From Ruegeria arenilitoris (lineage in GTDB: Bacteria > Pseudomonadota > Alphaproteobacteria > Rhodobacterales > Rhodobacteraceae), in the NCBI RefSeq assembly GCF_013030985.1, contig NZ_WPYP01000001.1, positions 930,001-994,000 of the forward strand: a stretch of DNA of 64,000 bases, read 5' to 3'. The notes beneath the pieces were generated by a model, which made no database searches, was not told where the DNA came from, and saw only the letters and a list, made by a program, of their open reading frames with translations. The position numbers and the translations under genes were made by a program. Every line of letters starts with the position of its first letter. The first letter of the stretch is position 1. Positions 57,619 to 64,000 of the stretch are shown one piece after another.

Positions 57619-57771
57619 ATGATCCGCACTCTTATCTGCGCATTGGCCCTAGCGTGTTCCGCATCCGTCGCTCTGGCCTGCAGCGGGCATCCCAAACAAA
57701 CCCAGTCCTGCGCACCGGGCACATATTGGGACGCAGAAAGCCAAACCTGCGCAAAAAACACCAGCAGCTGA
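57619..57771 (+). CDS. Small secreted Cys-motif protein (50 residues)
   Basis: An ATG with a GGGAGAA site starts a 50-codon frame. Residues 1-20 are a signal peptide (LALACSASVALA). The mature part is Cys-rich and holds CAPGTYWDAESQTC. The spacing C-x2-G-x2-W-D-x5-C is identical to that in the TPR protein 0.1 kb downstream. This suggests a small disulfide-linked or carbohydrate-binding-like element. Function unknown. Confidence 0.65.
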   Translation: MIRTLICALALACSASVALACSGHPKQTQSCAPGTYWDAESQTCAKNTSS

Positions 57772-57875
57772 AAAAGTTCTTTCCTACCTGTGAATAAAAG
57801 CGAGCAGCCGATTGTTAGCTTTTTATCAGATCGCGCTATGCTTGATCAGAGCAGCCCAAAGAACGGAGTAGGAAA

Positions 57876-58421
57876 ATGCGCCTCGTATTAGTTTCAGCTA
57901 TTGCCCTTCAGGCCTTTGCCTTCGCTCCGGCCCTATATGCGGCCGGCGGTGGCGGTGCCACCACCCCACCAAAACCTACCAATACGACCAAGAAATGCCT
58001 GTTCGGCCGTGTGTACGACAAGGACGCGGGGCGTTGCGTCAAGCCGAACAAGACCAACTTTACCCAGGATGAACTCTACGACGCCGTGCGCGAACTGGCC
58101 TATGACGGCCAGTTCGAGAATGCGCAGAACATCCTGCGCATCATGGATCAGGACGATGATCGCGTGCTGACCTATTGGGGCTTTACCTACCGCAAGATGG
58201 GCGAGCTTGAGCTGGCGAATGTCTTCTACACCAACGCCATCGAGGCCAACCCTGACAACATCCTTGCCCGCAGCTATATGGGTCAGGGATTTGTGACCGA
58301 AGGCAAAACCGACCAGGCCATCGAACAGTGGCGCGAGATCAAGGCGCGTGGCGGTGAAGGCACCTGGGCCGAAGCATCCCTGCGCGAGGCGATCCGCACA
58401 GGGCTGACTTATAACTATTAA
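57876..58421 (+). CDS. Secreted TPR protein with Cys motif
   Basis: The 181-residue protein has a signal peptide (ending LYAAGG), a Gly/Thr/Pro-rich linker, a CLFGRVYDKDAGRC motif and then two to three TPR-type helical pairs (about 65-165: ELYDAVRELAYDGQFENAQ, YWGFTYRKMGELELANVFY, NPDNILARSYMGQGFV). TPR domains bind partner proteins. The Cys motif matches the one in the upstream 50-residue protein. Confidence 0.75.
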   Translation: MRLVLVSAIALQAFAFAPALYAAGGGGATTPPKPTNTTKKCLFGRVYDKDAGRCVKPNKTNFTQDELYDAVRELAYDGQFENAQNILRIMDQDDDRVLTYWGFTYRKMGELELANVFYTNAIEANPDNILARSYMGQGFVTEGKTDQAIEQWREIKARGGEGTWAEASLREAIRTGLTYNY

Positions 58422-58489
58422 GCTTCAGTCTTTCTTTACCCGACTCTCCGTACTCTGCCTGTGGAACGCAACTTTGGCACCGCAGGCAG

Positions 58490-59578
58490 ATGCAGGATAC
58501 GAACACTTTGGTACAGATGGCACCGGGGGCGGCTCCGGTGGCCGATCAGAAGGACGACGCACCCCGCGTCGTTCCCCGCGCCCTCAGCAACCGGCAGAAG
58601 GCCGCCATTGTTGTCCGGCTTTTGCTGAACGAAGGCGCCGATATACCGCTGGAAGAGCTTCCCGATGATCTGCAGGAGAAACTGACCCATCAACTGGGTC
58701 AGATGGGTCTTGTCGACCGCTTCACGCTGGATGCCGTGGCGCAGGAATTTGCCGAGGCGCTGGACAGCGTTGGCCTGTCCTTCCCGCATGGTCTGGCGGG
58801 GGCACTGGATGCGGTGGATGGCAAGATCGGTTCGGCCACGGCGGCGCGGCTGCGCAAGGTGGCCGGAGTGCGCCAGATCGGTGATCCGTGGCAGCGCCTG
58901 CGTGAAATCCCGACTGAGGATCTCGCCGCGATGGCGCAGGCCGAAAGCACTGAGATTGCCGCCGTGATGCTGTCCAAGCTGGAGACTGCGAAGGCGGCGC
59001 AGTTGCTGGGCCACCTGCCCGGCCCGGTGGCACGGCGGATCACCTATGCAATCTCGAAAACCGCCAATGTCACCCCCGAAGCCGTCGAACGGATCGGCTG
59101 GTCGCTGGCGGCGCAACTGGATCAGCGCCCGTCTCAGGCGTTTGCCGATGGTCCCGGCGCGCGGGTTGGTGCGATCCTGAACCAGTCAGCGGCATCCACC
59201 CGTGACGGGTTGCTGACCGCGCTGGACGAAGAGGATTCGGATTTCGCCAGCGTTGTGCGCCGCTCGATTTTTACCTTCGCGCATGTACCGGCGCGGATTT
59301 TGCCCCGCGACGTTCCTGCGATTCTGCGTGGCGTGGAACAGGCCGATCTGGTCACAGCACTGGCGGGTGCAGTGGCGGAGGATGACAGAACTGCGGCGGA
59401 ATTCATGCTGTCCAACATGTCCACGCGCATGGCGGACAACCTGCGCGAAGAGATATTGGAACGCGGCAAGGTCAAGCAATCCGAGGCCGAAGAGGCGATG
59501 ACGCAGATCGTCGGTGCCATCCGTACCTTGGTTGATGATGGAACGATCACACTCATCGAGGAGGAAAGTGAGGACTAG
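58490..59578 (+). CDS. FliG-like protein (orphan flagellar motor switch homologue)
   Basis: All three FliG domains can be traced in 362 residues: N-terminal LSNRQKAAIVVRLLLNEGAD, middle AAVMLSKLETAKAAQLLGHLP, and C-terminal FTFAHVPARILPRDVPAILRGVEQADLVTALAG to MSTRMADNLREEI. The EHPQ motif of the middle domain reads ESTE, and the charged torque helix keeps only part of the FliG pattern. No flagellar genes are nearby. It may be a diverged paralogue with a structural or regulatory role. Confidence 0.75.
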   Translation: MQDTNTLVQMAPGAAPVADQKDDAPRVVPRALSNRQKAAIVVRLLLNEGADIPLEELPDDLQEKLTHQLGQMGLVDRFTLDAVAQEFAEALDSVGLSFPHGLAGALDAVDGKIGSATAARLRKVAGVRQIGDPWQRLREIPTEDLAAMAQAESTEIAAVMLSKLETAKAAQLLGHLPGPVARRITYAISKTANVTPEAVERIGWSLAAQLDQRPSQAFADGPGARVGAILNQSAASTRDGLLTALDEEDSDFASVVRRSIFTFAHVPARILPRDVPAILRGVEQADLVTALAGAVAEDDRTAAEFMLSNMSTRMADNLREEILERGKVKQSEAEEAMTQIVGAIRTLVDDGTITLIEEESED

Positions 59579-59670
59579 GCGAACGGTCCAAGCCATCGGA
59601 ACGCTTGTGGTCAGAGACCACGCCTTGTATGTCTGGCGCGGCAATTCGCAACAGCCGGTGAGACCAGATT

Positions 59671-60594
59671 ATGCCAGCCGAAAAGTCGGAACTAAGCCGC
59701 GGGGCGCTACGGAAATACTATGTCACCGGCCTGTTTCTAAAGGGTGTTATCGGCGCGATGCGCCTACTACCTTATGAGCGTCGCATCGCTATGATGGGGG
59801 CAATCGTGCGCAGCCTCGCCCCCGTTGTTGGCATTACCAAGCGCGTGCGCCGAAATTTGGAACTGACTTGCCCGGAGTTACCTGAAGCTGAGATGCAGCG
59901 CATCTGCCGTGCCGTGCCCGACAATGCGGGTCGTGCGATCATGGAGCATTTCTCGCCCGAAGGTTTCACCAAACGCCAGAGTACAGCCAAGATTTCCGGC
60001 CCCGGCATCGCGGCCTTTGACGCAGCCGTCGCCGAGGGGCGCCCGGTGATGATGATCACTGCACATTTCGGCCACTACCTAGCTGCCCGGATTGCCCTTC
60101 AAGCCCGCAGCGGAAAACCCATCGGGTGCCTGTATCGCCGTATGGCGAACCCGTATTTCAACGATGCCTATGTCGAAGCGTTCTATAGAACCGGCGCGCC
60201 CATGTTCGAACAGGGTCGTCGCGGTATGGTCGAGATGGTGCGCTCACTCAAAAAGGGCGGCATCATCGCCATCGTCTCGGACCTTCACGCCCATGGCGGG
60301 GAAGAGCTGACATTCTTCGGCAAACCGGCCGTCACGTCGATTTTGAACGCCGAACTGGCTATCAAATTCAAGGCCGAGCTGATCCCCTGCTACGCCATTC
60401 GTCAGCCCAACGGCATCGATTTTGAAATCGTGCTGCACGATCCGGTTCCGCATACCGACCCCAAGACCATGACCCAGTTCACCAATGACGATCTTGAGGT
60501 CGTGGTCCGGCAGCATATGGGTCAGTGGTTTTGGATTCACCGACGCTGGAAGGCTTGGAATGGGCTTGGCGTGCAGCCCGAGGACATGCCCTGA
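59671..60594 (+). CDS. LpxL/HtrB-like lysophospholipid acyltransferase family protein, altered HX4D motif
   Basis: The 307-residue membrane-associated protein has the family frame: RVRRNLELTCPELP, GRAIMEHFSP, PVMMITAHFGHYLAARIAL, GCLYRRMANPYFNDAY and HMGQWFWIHRRWK. The usual catalytic HX4(D/E) motif reads His132-F-G-H-Y-Leu137, so the acidic partner is missing. Activity may depend on another residue or be changed. Expected substrates would be lipid A or other acylated lipids. Confidence 0.75.
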   Translation: MPAEKSELSRGALRKYYVTGLFLKGVIGAMRLLPYERRIAMMGAIVRSLAPVVGITKRVRRNLELTCPELPEAEMQRICRAVPDNAGRAIMEHFSPEGFTKRQSTAKISGPGIAAFDAAVAEGRPVMMITAHFGHYLAARIALQARSGKPIGCLYRRMANPYFNDAYVEAFYRTGAPMFEQGRRGMVEMVRSLKKGGIIAIVSDLHAHGGEELTFFGKPAVTSILNAELAIKFKAELIPCYAIRQPNGIDFEIVLHDPVPHTDPKTMTQFTNDDLEVVVRQHMGQWFWIHRRWKAWNGLGVQPEDMP

Positions 60595-61290
60595 TCACTT
60601 GACCCGGGCAGCGGCAACGATCGGGCCGTGCCCGACCCTCTGAACCAGAACAACGGCTGGCAAGTCCGAATTCAATACAGCCGAAAACCGTTGCGGCGCG
60701 ACCCCGTCCCACTGCCCGGCCACCTGCCAGGATTCCACAACGTTGGCGTAATCCAACTCGTGCCCCGCCAGCTCGCCTCGGCGGATCGAGGCATGGCGCA
60801 TCGGTGAATACTGAACCACCCTGACGTCGAAGGTTTCACCTTCGGGCAGTTCGACAGGGGTGACATCGACCGTCACCTCATTGCCCGACCGTTTGGCCAC
60901 GACTTCTGCCTCGGGCGCAGCTGTCAGATGCGCGTTGATCAGGCGCTCCAATTCGCGCGATTGCGCACCGACCACGTCATGCTGACCGTTTATCACCATC
61001 TGTGGCGTGTAGATCATCGTCCGCCCGCCCTGGCGCGCGTAAGCACGCTGGCGCAAGGTGTGATCGGGATCGGCATATTCGTCCTCCCACCCGATATAGT
61101 CCCAATAGTCCACGTGGAGGGCCAGACCGATCACATCATCGCGTTTGGCCAGATCATGCATCAGCCGGTCGGCCGGGGGACAGGACGAACAGCCCTGCGA
61201 CGTAAACAGCTCGACCACCACCGGATCGTTTCCAGCCGCTGCAGGCGCGGCGACAGCAAGCACAGTGGCAATGATGGCGGATCTGAGCAT
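60595..61290 (-). CDS. DUF1223 secreted thioredoxin-like protein
   Basis: The 231-residue protein has a signal peptide (ending AAAGND) and a thioredoxin-like start VVVELFTSQGCSSCPPADRL with a CSSC motif, then HVDYWDYIGWED and TPQMVINGQHDVVG. This is the DUF1223 pattern. Its role may be redox-related, but the family is uncharacterised. It ends adjacent to the convergent acyltransferase gene. Confidence 0.85.
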   Translation of the reverse strand: MLRSAIIATVLAVAAPAAAGNDPVVVELFTSQGCSSCPPADRLMHDLAKRDDVIGLALHVDYWDYIGWEDEYADPDHTLRQRAYARQGGRTMIYTPQMVINGQHDVVGAQSRELERLINAHLTAAPEAEVVAKRSGNEVTVDVTPVELPEGETFDVRVVQYSPMRHASIRRGELAGHELDYANVVESWQVAGQWDGVAPQRFSAVLNSDLPAVVLVQRVGHGPIVAAARVK

Positions 61291-61527
61291 ATTTGACCTC
61301 GGGCTGATAACTTTTCTGTTTGCGACCGATAAGATACCTGAGTGGTTTAAACCCTTTGGACCTCACCCTCCAATCAAGGTTTCTTGAAATCAGCCTACCC
61401 CAACGATGCGTGTCGCGGCGGAACCAGACCGACTTTGCACGTCTTGGTCCTTGAACCCCGGCGAAACGTGATAAAGATTGCTATCAGCGAACCCCGTTAC
61501 CCAAGTCATTTGAGAGGGAGCCAACTC
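61291..61527. other. Divergent gap between the DUF1223 gene and acnA
   Basis: These 237 bp hold no supported gene. Promoters for both directions are expected. A GAGGGAG ribosome binding site lies before acnA. Confidence 0.4.

Positions 61528-64000
<2,473 letters not shown>

Overview
The window is GC-rich and densely coded. It looks like a chromosomal segment from a marine alphaproteobacterium of the Rhodobacterales, Roseobacter group, most probably Ruegeria or a close relative. That placement is an inference from gene content: a complete Rhodobacter-type gene transfer agent (GTA) cluster, the DMSP lyase DddP, a luxR/luxI pair beside trigger factor, a pyruvate dehydrogenase E1 beta that carries its own lipoyl domain, and cysE next to the GTA. 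No tRNA, rRNA, CRISPR array, insertion sequence or integrase gene was seen.

Layout. 1-9.8 kb: end of an aquaporin gene, two cyclophilins, pgk, an LprI-like protein, an FtsB/DivIC-like septum protein, a DUF3144 gene with an apparent frameshift at its start, the pdhA-pdhB-(membrane ORF)-pdhC operon behind a perfect palindrome, cysE and a DksA/TraR-like protein. 9.8-24.9 kb: the GTA cluster on the minus strand, from g1 (small terminase) at 24.8 kb down to g15 (tail fibre/host specificity) at 10.1 kb. All structural genes appear intact, with a SUKH/SMI1-KNR4 gene inserted on the opposite strand between g2 and g3. A sigma70-like promoter and a terminator-like hairpin lie in front of g1. 25-34 kb: a PanB-like enzyme with an altered active site, a DEAD-box helicase, then a minus-strand fatty-acid block (fabD, fabG, acpP, later fabF and mltG) interrupted by a GNAT gene and a HisA-like gene. 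34-38.6 kb: a cytochrome b561-YceI fusion convergent with a free-standing YceI, a membrane protein, the rpsF-rpsR-rplI operon and a small lytic transglycosylase.

38.8-47 kb: luxR and a C-terminally extended luxI, trigger factor, a porin, the NAD(P)HX repair enzyme, and glnB-glnA. 47-55.3 kb: a PNPOx-like protein, an MltB-like transglycosylase, an unknown membrane protein, a DUF3445 protein, dddP, a 62-residue membrane protein, an alpha/beta hydrolase-OsmC fusion, two small envelope proteins and bioY. 55.3-64 kb: a DUF6314 pair, purB, a 50-residue secreted protein and a TPR protein that share a spaced-cysteine motif, an orphan FliG-like protein, an acyltransferase with a changed catalytic motif, a DUF1223 protein and the first 824 codons of acnA.

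Most of the window is core metabolism and housekeeping: pyruvate to acetyl-CoA, fatty acid synthesis, nitrogen assimilation, translation and the TCA cycle. The accessory signals most worth follow-up are the GTA with its SUKH insert and leader hairpin, the extended luxI near the GTA, the membrane ORF coupled into the pdh operon, and several paralogues whose expected catalytic residues are changed (PanB-like, HisA-like, FliG-like and LpxL-like).
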